Shown here: positions 16,930 to 24,853 of the stretch, piece after piece
How positions within the stretch are numbered: position 1 is the stretch's first letter
Layout of the letters: every line of letters begins with the position of its first letter
Position numbers and translations under genes: made by a program
Source: Planctomycetota bacterium
Lineage (GTDB): Bacteria > Planctomycetota > Phycisphaerae > SM23-33
DNA: 34,376 bases
Assembly (NCBI GenBank): GCA_016235825.1
Contig: JACRIL010000185.1
Coordinates: forward strand, 1 to 34,376
Direction: 5' to 3'
Notes under the pieces: model-generated
Told to the model about the DNA's origin: nothing
What the model saw: the letters and a program-made list of their open reading frames with translations, nothing else
Databases searched by the model: none

Positions 16930-19386
16930 GTGAGTTCAATAACACGCAGAAAATTTCTGGCCGGCTCGGTGCTGGCTGCCGGCGGCATGTCCTGGCTGCT
17001 GAAAAGCCGCACGATGCAGGCCTTCGCCGCCGAGGTTGACAAGCGATACGACTTCAAGGCCGGCACATGGATACCGACCTGCTGCCATATGTGCGGCGGG
17101 ACTACCGGCATCCTCTGCCAGGTGGTGGATGGCAAGGTCATCCGCATCAAGCCCAACTCGGCCAACCCCTGCGGGTTCTCGAACATCTCCGACGATTTCT
17201 TCAAGAACTGCGCCACTGAGGGCGCCACCATGTGCCCCAAGGGCAACAGCGGCATGATGACCCTCTACGACCCCGACCGGCTGGCCAAGCCCGTCCGGCG
17301 CACCAATCCCAAGAAGGGCATCGGCGTGGATCCCGGCTGGAAGGAGATAACATGGGATGAGGCCTACAGCGAGATCGCCGCACGCATGAAGAAGCTGCGC
17401 GACGCGGGCACGCCCGAGGCGCTCCTGTGGTTCTCCGAGGACCACTGCTTCACGCACATCCAGGGGGACTTCTGCCAACTCTTCGGCACCCCCAACTACA
17501 GCAACCACTCCAACCTGTGCGACACCGCACGCAAGGCATCCTTCAAGGCTGTCATTGGGGATGAGCGGCCGCTGATGGACGCCATCCAATCGCGATACAT
17601 CCTGCTCTTCGGCTGGAATCCGCTGGGCGCCACCAAGTGGGCTCATCTGCCCCGGATCATGACTCGCGCCCGGGAGCGAGGCGCCAAGCTCGTGGTCGTG
17701 GATCCCTACTACTCGTCCACCGCCCGCAAGGCCGACGAGTGGGTCCCGATCCGTCCGGGCACCGATGGCGCCTTGGCACTGGCCATGGCCCACGTCATCA
17801 TCCGCGACGGGCTCCAGGACAAGGACTTCGTCGAGAAGTGGACCTACGGCTTCGACAAGTTCTCGGAGTACGTCAAGGACAAGACGCCAGCCTGGGCTGA
17901 GAAGATCACCACAGTTCCGGCCGAGACCATCGAGCGGATCGCCCGGGACTTCGCCACCACCCAGCCCGCGGTCGTGGACGTGTGGTCCGGCCCTGGACAG
18001 CACGAAAACTGCGTACACGGCGGGGCGGCCATCGCCTGCCTGGCGACCTTGACCGGCGGCTACGACCGGCCTGGGACCCTGCACCTGCCCAACAAGAAGG
18101 GCAACGCGCACGGCCACCTCCATGCCGATAAGCCCAAGGCGCCGCGCTTCGCCGACGATAACAAGCTCTACCCGATGTTCCACGGCTCGGGCGTTTATTG
18201 CGAAATCTTCAAGCAGCTCGCCGAGGGTAAAGGCAAGTATCCGGCCAAAATGGCTATGATCGTCTTTCAGAACCCGATGATGTCCCTGCCGGGCACAGAA
18301 ACGGTCGCCAAGGCCCTGGCCAGCTTGGAGTTCGTGGTTGTCAACGACATCTTCCTGTCGGAAACATCCCAATTTGCCGACATCGTCGTCCCGGGGACCA
18401 CCTACCTGGAGCGCTACGACTGGAACACCCACTGGGTAACCTGGCCGGTCCTGGCATTGCGCCAGCCGGTGGTCAAGCCTATCTTCGGCCAGCCCGCCGA
18501 GTACGAGTTCGTCGCCGAACTGGGCCGCCGGCTAGACCTGCGAGACAAGGACAACAAAGAGTTCTTCAAGATCGGTCCGCTCTCCGGCCAGCCCATCGAG
18601 AACCTCACCGCCTGGTACGAGGACTACTTCTCCGCCGAGTCCAAGAACGGCGCGCCCAAGCTGACTCTGGAGGAAATCAAGGCCCTGCCCGGCGCGGTCT
18701 GGGTGGACAAAGGCGGCACCAAGTACGGGAAGTTCAAGAGCGAGCTGAAAGCGGAGGATGTGGCCAAGGCCACCATCGTCAAGGCCAAGGTCGGAGACCT
18801 GGAGATCGAGCAGATATTCGACAAACCCAAGGACCAAGGCGGCAAGCGCATCGGCACGATGATCGACGGCAAGGCCGTCAAAGGCTTCATGACCCCGACC
18901 GGCAAGGTGGAGTTTGTCCTTAACTGTCTGACCGGCAAGAAGGATGCCGAGGGCAAGTCTTGCTCGGATCTCCCGGTGTACACGCCTCGCGACTGGCAGC
19001 CGGACGCCCAGTACCCGTTGTTCCTCATTAACTGGAAGGAGGCCACCCACACCCACACCCGCACCCAAAACAACCGCTGGCTCCTGGAGTTCAAGCCCGA
19101 CAATCCCCTCCAGATCAACCGCAAGACCGCCGAACGTCTGGGCATCAGCGACGGCGATCAGGTTGTGGTCGAGTCCAAATTCGGCAGTGCCAAGGCCAAA
19201 GCCCACGTAACCGAAGAAATCCATCCTGAGGTGGTCGGGCTGCAACACGGCTTTGGCCACTGGGCCATGGGCGCGGCGGCCAAGGGACGCGGAACATCGG
19301 ATGGCATCCTGCGCCCGCTGAGGGCCGACCCCATCGGGGGCCAGGCGCTGCACAAGGAATGTTGCGTGCGGGTGAAGAAGGCGTAG
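16930..19386 (+). CDS. Tat-exported molybdopterin oxidoreductase, catalytic subunit (DMSO reductase superfamily)
   Basis: This 818-residue protein starts at GTG, supported by AGGAG at 16917-16921. A twin-arginine signal ('SSITRRKFLAGSV', ending 'FAAEV') shows export of the folded cofactor-loaded enzyme. The N-terminal cluster motif is Cys51-Cys52-x2-Cys55-x7-Cys63 and later 'MCPKG'; the residue where the usual third Cys stands is Thr59. Molybdopterin-binding signatures include 'YILLFGWNPLGA', 'KLVVVDPYYSSTARKADEWVP', 'RPGTDGALALAMAHVI' and a C-terminal dinucleotide domain ('WKEATHTHTRTQNNRWL', 'ERLGISDGDQVVVES'). Cys197 in 'SNLCDTARK' is the likely Mo ligand, as in polysulfide, thiosulfate and arsenate reductases rather than the Ser or Asp enzymes. 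The substrate is not determinable: Psr/Phs/Sre, Arr or Ttr-like activities are candidates. Confidence 0.9.
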   Translation: MSSITRRKFLAGSVLAAGGMSWLLKSRTMQAFAAEVDKRYDFKAGTWIPTCCHMCGGTTGILCQVVDGKVIRIKPNSANPCGFSNISDDFFKNCATEGATMCPKGNSGMMTLYDPDRLAKPVRRTNPKKGIGVDPGWKEITWDEAYSEIAARMKKLRDAGTPEALLWFSEDHCFTHIQGDFCQLFGTPNYSNHSNLCDTARKASFKAVIGDERPLMDAIQSRYILLFGWNPLGATKWAHLPRIMTRARERGAKLVVVDPYYSSTARKADEWVPIRPGTDGALALAMAHVIIRDGLQDKDFVEKWTYGFDKFSEYVKDKTPAWAEKITTVPAETIERIARDFATTQPAVVDVWSGPGQHENCVHGGAAIACLATLTGGYDRPGTLHLPNKKGNAHGHLHADKPKAPRFADDNKLYPMFHGSGVYCEIFKQLAEGKGKYPAKMAMIVFQNPMMSLPGTETVAKALASLEFVVVNDIFLSETSQFADIVVPGTTYLERYDWNTHWVTWPVLALRQPVVKPIFGQPAEYEFVAELGRRLDLRDKDNKEFFKIGPLSGQPIENLTAWYEDYFSAESKNGAPKLTLEEIKALPGAVWVDKGGTKYGKFKSELKAEDVAKATIVKAKVGDLEIEQIFDKPKDQGGKRIGTMIDGKAVKGFMTPTGKVEFVLNCLTGKKDAEGKSCSDLPVYTPRDWQPDAQYPLFLINWKEATHTHTRTQNNRWLLEFKPDNPLQINRKTAERLGISDGDQVVVESKFGSAKAKAHVTEEIHPEVVGLQHGFGHWAMGAAAKGRGTSDGILRPLRADPIGGQALHKECCVRVKKA

Positions 19387-19594
19387 CCGCGGAATGGACC
19401 GGGAGACGGCGCGGCCCAGAGACAATGGACAGCCATGCATATCCGTCTTGCACGGGGCATTGCAACTTGAGTCTGGACGGTTTCCTGGGACGAGTCTGGA
19501 TCGTGATTGGAAAAATCTTGACAATTCTTTCTCCTGCGCACAACATTTGCGTCAGCTGCCGTCAGCGCGGGACGATTAACCTCGCTAACCAATT
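19387..19594 (+). promoter_or_regulatory. Promoter region of the quinone/Nqr operon with tandem activator-like repeats
   Basis: TTGACA (19518-19523), a 17-bp spacer and CAACAT (19541-19546) form a plausible promoter with a perfect -35 and a weak -10. Upstream, GAGTCTGGA occurs twice in direct orientation (19469-19477 and 19492-19500), 23 bases apart start to start, or about two helical turns. The second copy ends 17 bases before the -35. This is the geometry of an activator that binds as a tandem dimer. A weak hairpin GCCGCG/CGCGGC (19386-19415) follows the molybdoenzyme stop. Confidence 0.45.
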
Positions 19595-20488
19595 ATGGAA
19601 ATGTCGTCGATGATTATGGAATCAGGCCTGGAATTATTGGGCGAGGTCCGAGCAGCAATCTCAGAGAGATTGGAGCGGATGCAGTCCGCCTTGGGCGTGA
19701 AGAGCGATCTGTTGCTGCCCGGCAAGATGCTCCGGACGCGTTTGGCTGGGCGACTGGAGGCCGCAGGCGCTTGTCAGGCGGAGCACGAGACGATCGTGGC
19801 CGCCTGCGCCGCGACGGAGATGGTGCACACCGCCAGTCTTTGCCACGACGACGTGATCGACGAGTCGTCTTTGCGGCGGCACAGGCCGGCCCTGTGGACC
19901 GTGGCGGGCCGTTCCGCGGCGGTGCTCACCGGCGACCTGCTGCTGTGCGAGGCGATGGACCTGGTGCTTCAGATACAAGGCGGACTGTATGTGCGGCCGT
20001 TCCTTTCTAAAGTCCGCCAGGTGGTGGAGGCCGAAATCCGCCAGGAGTTGCTGCACCGGGGGCAGACGATGGACACACAGACATATCTTCGCGTGGCCAG
20101 GGAAAAAACCGGACCGCTGTTTGCGTTTGTCGCCGAGGTCTGCGCCGGGCGGGACCCGGCCTTCCGGCAGGCGCTGGAGCAGGCGGGATACCTGGTCGGA
20201 ACAGCCTATCAGCTTGTGGACGACCTGATTGACGTGACGGGCCGGGAAGACGCGGCGGGCAAGGCCCTTGGCATGGACGCGGCCCGGAACAAATTCACGC
20301 TTCCCCAGGCGGATCGGGACGGCGTGGCCGCAACAAAGAACTTTGTCCGCATTCTGCTGACGGAAGCCGTCGAAACCCTCCACCCCTTTGCTGCCGCCCG
20401 GGCCGGACTGGAATCTTTCATCCGCGACGACCTGGGGCATGCAATGGCCGTCCAGGGCGTGGATATCAAGAAGGAACGCGTGGCATGA
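19595..20488 (+). CDS. Polyprenyl diphosphate synthase (trans-isoprenyl, class I)
   Basis: This 297-residue enzyme elongates farnesyl or geranylgeranyl diphosphate with isopentenyl diphosphate to make the quinone side chain. The first Asp-rich motif is DDVID (85-89) followed by 'RRHRPALW', and the second is DDLID (209-213); both Mg-binding motifs are intact. 'GKALGMDAARNKFTLP' matches the 'GKPxGxDxxxGKxTLP' block in degenerate form. Length is slightly below the usual 320. The gene overlaps nqrA by four bases (ATGA) and heads an operon that also contains a MenA/UbiA-type prenyltransferase, so menaquinone tail synthesis is the natural role. Several in-frame ATGs (19595, 19604, 19613) lie close together without a clear ribosome site, so the exact start is uncertain. 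Confidence 0.88.
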   Translation: MEMSSMIMESGLELLGEVRAAISERLERMQSALGVKSDLLLPGKMLRTRLAGRLEAAGACQAEHETIVAACAATEMVHTASLCHDDVIDESSLRRHRPALWTVAGRSAAVLTGDLLLCEAMDLVLQIQGGLYVRPFLSKVRQVVEAEIRQELLHRGQTMDTQTYLRVAREKTGPLFAFVAEVCAGRDPAFRQALEQAGYLVGTAYQLVDDLIDVTGREDAAGKALGMDAARNKFTLPQADRDGVAATKNFVRILLTEAVETLHPFAAARAGLESFIRDDLGHAMAVQGVDIKKERVA

Positions 20489-21873
20489 AATTGCGTGGCG
20501 GTTATACCGTTCAAATGGCCGGAAAGCCCGTTGGATCTGTCGAGGTGCTCCCGGACCCTGACGAATTATATCTGCCCTTGTTCAGCCGCCGATTCCGCTT
20601 CACCGAATTGTGCGTCGGCGACGGTGATCGCGTCCGGCCGGGAAAGGTGTTGGCCAGAGACCCGTCGAATCACGGCGTGCCGCTGCTGGCGCCGCGGGAG
20701 GGGACGGTTCGCCTGAATGCGATCCCGCGGCATCTGGTGCTTCAGAACGTTTCCGCCGGCGTTCCGGAGCCTCTTGAGGATTCCGATGAGCCGTCCCACA
20801 TTCCACGCAACCTCGGCTCGGTCGAAATGAAGCGGAACAAGCTGCTGCTGCTGGGGGCATGGCAATACTTCTTCGACGCTCACAGCGGCGCCCTGCCGAA
20901 CCCGTTCGGCACGCCGCAGGCCGTTATTGTCTCCACACTCAATCTGGAGCCGTTCCTGGGGCGCGGCGACGTGCAGTTGCGGGCTCGCCTCAAGAGCTTC
21001 ACCCGCGGCCTCGAGCAGATCCAGACGCTGTTGGAGTACCAGCCGATCTTCCTGATCCTGCCCAAGGTCGCCGCCGCACTGGCCGAGCAGGTCAGCCAGG
21101 CGATCCGGGGATACGCCCACATCAAACCGGTCCATGTGCCGCTTCGGTATCCCTTCGACAACTTCACGGTGCTGGCGCGATACCTGGGCCTGAAACGCCA
21201 GAAAGACCAACCGGTCTGGGCGCTGCGGACCGAGGGCGTGCTGGCCCTGGACCGGGCGTTGACGGCGTCGAAGCCCTGCGACCTGCGGGTGATCTCCATC
21301 GGCGGCCCCGCCGCCACTTCGCCGGCGCACGTGGTCGCGATGCCCGGATATCCGCTCAAGACGCTCCTTTCCAAAAGGATCGCCGACGGTCCGGTGCGGG
21401 TGCTCAACGGCGGGGTGCTGAGCGGACAGGAGATCGCCCCCGATCAGGCCGGTTTGGACTGCGAGTGCCTTGGAATTACCGCCCTCGGCGAGCAGACCGA
21501 GCGCGAGTTCCTGGCCTTTGTGCGGCCCGGCGCCGGGCGCTGGTCGTACAGCCGGTGTTTTTTGAGCGCGTTGCGCCGCCCGATGCCCGAACGCATGACC
21601 ACGGCCATTCGCGGTGAGCATCGTCCCTGCGTGTCGTGCGGCTTCTGCGAGGAAATCTGCCCCGCGGGCATCATGCCGCACCTTCTGCACAAGCTGTTGT
21701 ACCAGGACGATCTTGAAGCCGCTATAAAAGTCCGGCTGGACCTGTGCGTCGCCTGCGGGCTTTGCTCGTTCGTGTGCCCCTCGAAGATCGACTTGTGCGG
21801 TCAATTCCAGAAGGCGATGGAGACATTTCGCATGGAACAAATGGAACATATGGCACAGGAGGCGCCCGCATGA
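20485..21873 (+). CDS. nqrA: NqrA-type subunit of Na+-translocating NADH:quinone oxidoreductase with two extra [4Fe-4S] motifs
   Basis: This 462-residue protein follows NqrA along its length: 'LRGGYTVQMAGKP' at the N-terminus, 'LLGAWQYFF', 'RVLNGGVLSGQEI', 'EREFLAFVRPGAGRWSYSR', then 'LLHKLLYQDDLEAA' and 'CSFVCPSKID'. Unlike ordinary NqrA it contains two complete ferredoxin motifs: Cys382, 385, 388, 392 ('CVSCGFCEEICP') and Cys421, 424, 427, 431 ('CVACGLCSFVCP'). These are the positions where RnfC has its clusters and where classical NqrA keeps only a vestigial Cys near 'TFVCPGK'. The following five genes are Nqr-like, including nqrF, so the complex is Nqr rather than Rnf. It would therefore bind two [4Fe-4S] clusters at the cytoplasmic face. 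Overlaps with neighbours are ATGA on both sides. Confidence 0.85.
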   Translation: MKLRGGYTVQMAGKPVGSVEVLPDPDELYLPLFSRRFRFTELCVGDGDRVRPGKVLARDPSNHGVPLLAPREGTVRLNAIPRHLVLQNVSAGVPEPLEDSDEPSHIPRNLGSVEMKRNKLLLLGAWQYFFDAHSGALPNPFGTPQAVIVSTLNLEPFLGRGDVQLRARLKSFTRGLEQIQTLLEYQPIFLILPKVAAALAEQVSQAIRGYAHIKPVHVPLRYPFDNFTVLARYLGLKRQKDQPVWALRTEGVLALDRALTASKPCDLRVISIGGPAATSPAHVVAMPGYPLKTLLSKRIADGPVRVLNGGVLSGQEIAPDQAGLDCECLGITALGEQTEREFLAFVRPGAGRWSYSRCFLSALRRPMPERMTTAIRGEHRPCVSCGFCEEICPAGIMPHLLHKLLYQDDLEAAIKVRLDLCVACGLCSFVCPSKIDLCGQFQKAMETFRMEQMEHMAQEAPA

Positions 21874-22958
21874 AGTTGCTGGAACGGCTGCTTGACAGGA
21901 CTCGCGGCGCCTTCGCCGAAGGCAAGCGCCTGCATCGGACCAAGCCGGTGTTCGACGCGGCGGAGAACTTCTTCTTCGCCCCGATATCTCGGGCGAAATC
22001 GGCGCCGTTCGTTCACGACCCGCTGGACATCAAGCGGCTGATGTCGATGGTCATCATCGCTATTTTGCCCGCGCTGGCGTGTGCGGTGTATTTCTTCGGC
22101 CTGCATGTGCTGGCGATGGTGGTAGTCTCATATGCCGCCGGCGGCATCGTCGAGGTGCTGTTCGCGGTCGTCCGCAAGGAAGAGATCAACGAGGGGTTCC
22201 TGGTAACCGGAATGCTGTTCCCGCTGATTCTTCCGCCGGCGCTGCCGCTGTGGATGGTGGCGGTAGGGGTGATGTTCGGCGTGCTGGTCGGCAAGGAGCT
22301 CTTCGGCGGCACGGGGCGGAACCTGTTCAACCCCGCCCTGGTCGGCCGGGTTTTTCTGGCCTTGGCGTATCCGGCGGCGATGGCGGGAAACTGGATCAGC
22401 CCCGTCGCGGAGCCGCCAGGGCGGATTCTCCAGTACGTTTCGTCCGGCGCCGTCGACGCAATTGCCGGGGCCACCCCGTTGGCCGCGGCCAAACAGGGCC
22501 AGTTGGCGGGCTTGCAGGAGATGTTTCTGGGCAATGTTGCCGGCAGCGCGGGCGAGACCTCAGCCCTGGCGATCCTGCTGGGCGGGATACTGCTGATCAT
22601 GACGCGGGTGGCCAGTTGGCGGATTGTCGTCGGCGTGCTTGGCTCTTTCCTGCTGATGGAGACGGTTCTGCATTACACGCTGCCCGGCCCAATTCCGCCG
22701 CCGATGTGGCAGTTATTGGCGGGCGGAATCCTGTTCGGGGCGTTCTTCATGGCTACCGACCCGGTTACCAGTCCGGCGACCACGGGCGGAAAGTGGGCTT
22801 ACGCGATCATTATCGGTTTGGCGACCGCCCTGATTCGCCACCTCACCGGATACGTCGAGGGCGTCATGTTCGCGATCCTGCTGGGCAACATCTGTGCGCC
22901 TCTGTTGGACGAGGTGGCCGTGGCGGTCCGCCTTCGGAGACTTGCCCATGAAAGTTGA
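21870..22958 (+). CDS. nqrB: Nqr subunit B, membrane flavoprotein
   Basis: This 362-residue polytopic protein has an NqrB-specific N-terminal stretch ('FDAAENFFFAP', 'HVHD'-like 'FVHDPLDIKRLMSMVI') and then about ten membrane helices. Thr202 in 'IAGATPLA' is the expected covalent FMN attachment threonine. 'FFMATDPVTSPATTGGKW' is the conserved RnfD/NqrB block. AGGAGG at 21857-21862 selects the ATG at 21870; the frame is open further upstream, but that part overlaps nqrA and is not conserved. It is shorter than Vibrio NqrB (~415). NqrB carries the Na+ pathway and quinone site of the complex. Confidence 0.93.
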   Translation: MKLLERLLDRTRGAFAEGKRLHRTKPVFDAAENFFFAPISRAKSAPFVHDPLDIKRLMSMVIIAILPALACAVYFFGLHVLAMVVVSYAAGGIVEVLFAVVRKEEINEGFLVTGMLFPLILPPALPLWMVAVGVMFGVLVGKELFGGTGRNLFNPALVGRVFLALAYPAAMAGNWISPVAEPPGRILQYVSSGAVDAIAGATPLAAAKQGQLAGLQEMFLGNVAGSAGETSALAILLGGILLIMTRVASWRIVVGVLGSFLLMETVLHYTLPGPIPPPMWQLLAGGILFGAFFMATDPVTSPATTGGKWAYAIIIGLATALIRHLTGYVEGVMFAILLGNICAPLLDEVAVAVRLRRLAHES

Positions 22959-23583
22959 CACATACACGTATACCATGATTTATGCGGTGGTGCTGGGAGT
23001 CGTCTGCGCCGCGATGCTGACGGCGGCCGGGCAGTTTGCGGCGCCGTACAAGGAAGCCAACGCCAAGGCGGACGAGATGCGCCATGTCCTGACCGTTCTG
23101 AGAGTGCCATTCGATCCCAAAAGCACAGCCGCGAAACTGGCGCAGGCCTTCGAGCAGAACGTCCGGGGCCGGGATCGCGGCGGCATGAGCGTGTACGAGT
23201 ACGTCGCGAGCGACGGAAAGATGCTGGCTCAGGCTGTGCCCTTCGCCGGCCCGGGGGTATGGGGTCCGATGCGGGGTTTTCTGGCCCTCGGGCCCGATGG
23301 GGTTACCATTGTGGAAGTGAGCTTCTACGAGCAGGAGGAGACGCCGGGCTTGGGCGGCGAGATCGGATCGAAGTGGTTCCAGGACCAGTTTCAAGGGCGG
23401 CGGATCGTAGATGCCCAAAATCGTCCCGGTATCCGCATTCGCCGCGACGGAGCCAAGGGTTCCAACGAAGTGGACGGCATCGCTGGGGCGACCATGACGT
23501 GCGACAAGGTTGAGATCATGCTGAATGAGACAATCCAAAGGCTTTTGAAGGAGCGGAAGAACAATGACCGCAACAGCCAGTAA
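22948..23583 (+). CDS. nqrC: Nqr subunit C, covalent-FMN subunit
   Basis: This 211-residue protein has a single N-terminal membrane helix (~8-28) and an FMN-binding domain facing the periplasm. 'DGIAGATMTCDKVE' gives the S/AGATxT motif, with Thr184 as the covalent FMN ester site. 'EQEETPGLGGEI' is the conserved RnfG/NqrC segment. It overlaps nqrB by 11 bases and nqrD by 20, indicating translational coupling. The start at ATG 22948 is preferred because the upstream in-frame codons lie inside nqrB. A flavin transferase (ApbE) is needed for maturation and is not in this window. Confidence 0.92.
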   Translation: MKVDTYTYTMIYAVVLGVVCAAMLTAAGQFAAPYKEANAKADEMRHVLTVLRVPFDPKSTAAKLAQAFEQNVRGRDRGGMSVYEYVASDGKMLAQAVPFAGPGVWGPMRGFLALGPDGVTIVEVSFYEQEETPGLGGEIGSKWFQDQFQGRRIVDAQNRPGIRIRRDGAKGSNEVDGIAGATMTCDKVEIMLNETIQRLLKERKNNDRNSQ

Positions 23584-24238
23584 ATCGCCGGCCGCTTGCG
23601 GACCCTGCGCGGCAGGGTTGCTGTGCGACGGAAAAGCAGGGAAGATCGTCAAGGACGGAGTTTGGGCAAACAACCCCATTTCCATACAGGTGCTGGGCAT
23701 CTGCTCGGCCCTGGCCGTAACCAATAAACTCGCCAACGCCCTGGTAATGGGCGGGGCCCTGATCTTTGTGACCGCCTGCTCCAGCCTGTTCCTGTCCTTC
23801 CTGCGGAACGCCACACCGCGAAAAATCCGTATGATCGCCGAGGTGGCCATCATCTCCACCTTCGTGATCGTCTTCGACCAGCTCCTCAGGGCCTTTTACT
23901 GGGACATGTCCAAGCAGCTCGGGCCTTATGTGGGGCTGATCATCACCAACTGCATCGTCATGGGCCGGGCCGAGGCCTTCGCGCTCCAGAATCGCCCCAT
24001 AGCGTCGGCGTTGGACGGGATAGCCAACGGGCTGGGGTATGCGATTGTGCTGGCCGTTATCGCCGTTTTTCGCGAGATGATCGGAGCGGGAAAGCTCCTG
24101 GGTTTTTCAATCCTTGATAAAGTATGGTACGAGCCTAATCAGTTGATGATTCTCGCGCCGGGGGCGTTCTTTACGCTTGGAATACTGATTGCCCTGCTGA
24201 ACGCCCTCCGCAAAGACGTTCCGGAGACCAAACCATGA
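23564..24238 (+). CDS. nqrD: Nqr subunit D with Cys-rich N-terminal extension
   Basis: This 224-residue protein of about six helices is a member of the NqrD/RnfE family ('NNPISIQVLGICSALAVT', 'GLIITNCIVMGRAEAFA', 'GYAIVLAVIAVFREMIG'). Cys47 and Cys130 correspond to the two NqrD cysteines that, with two of NqrE, hold the intramembrane Fe-S centre. The first ~30 residues are longer than usual and contain 'CGPCAAGLLC' (Cys12, 15, 21), which I do not recall from standard NqrD. AAGGAG ten bases upstream supports ATG 23564. It overlaps nqrE by four bases. Confidence 0.92.
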   Translation: MTATASKSPAACGPCAAGLLCDGKAGKIVKDGVWANNPISIQVLGICSALAVTNKLANALVMGGALIFVTACSSLFLSFLRNATPRKIRMIAEVAIISTFVIVFDQLLRAFYWDMSKQLGPYVGLIITNCIVMGRAEAFALQNRPIASALDGIANGLGYAIVLAVIAVFREMIGAGKLLGFSILDKVWYEPNQLMILAPGAFFTLGILIALLNALRKDVPETKP

Positions 24239-24843
24239 GCGAGACCTCAGCCTTCATCATCATCGTCGCGGCCATCTTCACCAACAACATTCTGCTGTCC
24301 AATTTTCTGGGTATGTGTTCGTTTCTGGTGTGCAGCCGGCAGATAGGTACCGCCCTGGGGTTGGGGGCGGCGGTGATCTTCGTGATGACCTGCACGACAG
24401 TGCTGAACTACGGGATATACTACGGCGTGCTGGTCAAAGACGCCCCGCTCTGCTCGGCGGACCTGACGTTCCTGGCGTTCATTATCTTCATCGCGGTGAT
24501 CGCGGCCTTCGTGCAGTTCGTCGAGATGTTCGTGGAGCGATTCAGCCCCAAACTGTACTACGCGCTGGGCATTTTCCTCCCGCTGATTACCGTGAATTGC
24601 GCGATCCTGGGCGCGGCGCTGTTCATGATCATCCGCAAGTACTCGTTCTGGCAGTCGCTGGGTTACGGCTTCGGCGCGGGCGTCGGATGGGCGTTGGCGA
24701 TCCTGCTGATCGCGGGACTTCGGAAAAAGATGGGCTATAGCCGGGTTCCCAAGCCTTTTCAGGGAGTGTCCATCGCCATGATCATTACCGGCGTCATGGC
24801 CATGACGTTCATGGGATTTGCAGGCATGGTATCGATCCAATAG
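24235..24843 (+). CDS. nqrE: Nqr subunit E
   Basis: This 202-residue six-helix membrane protein of the NqrE/RnfA family ('FTNNILLSNFLGMCSFL', 'PLITVNCAILGAALFMI', ending 'AMTFMGFAGMVSIQ'). Cys28 and Cys122 match the conserved cysteines that complete the Fe-S site shared with NqrD. The length and the C-terminal 'FMGF.GM' are typical of NqrE rather than RnfA. The start overlaps the nqrD stop (ATGA). Confidence 0.94.
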   Translation: MSETSAFIIIVAAIFTNNILLSNFLGMCSFLVCSRQIGTALGLGAAVIFVMTCTTVLNYGIYYGVLVKDAPLCSADLTFLAFIIFIAVIAAFVQFVEMFVERFSPKLYYALGIFLPLITVNCAILGAALFMIIRKYSFWQSLGYGFGAGVGWALAILLIAGLRKKMGYSRVPKPFQGVSIAMIITGVMAMTFMGFAGMVSIQ

Positions 24844-24853
24844 TGGTGAACAC

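Noticed and set aside
16936-18432. 498-codon antisense open frame inside the molybdoenzyme gene
   Set aside because: It is a shadow of a well-supported conserved gene in GC-rich DNA, with Val/Gly/His-rich sequence and no family resemblance.
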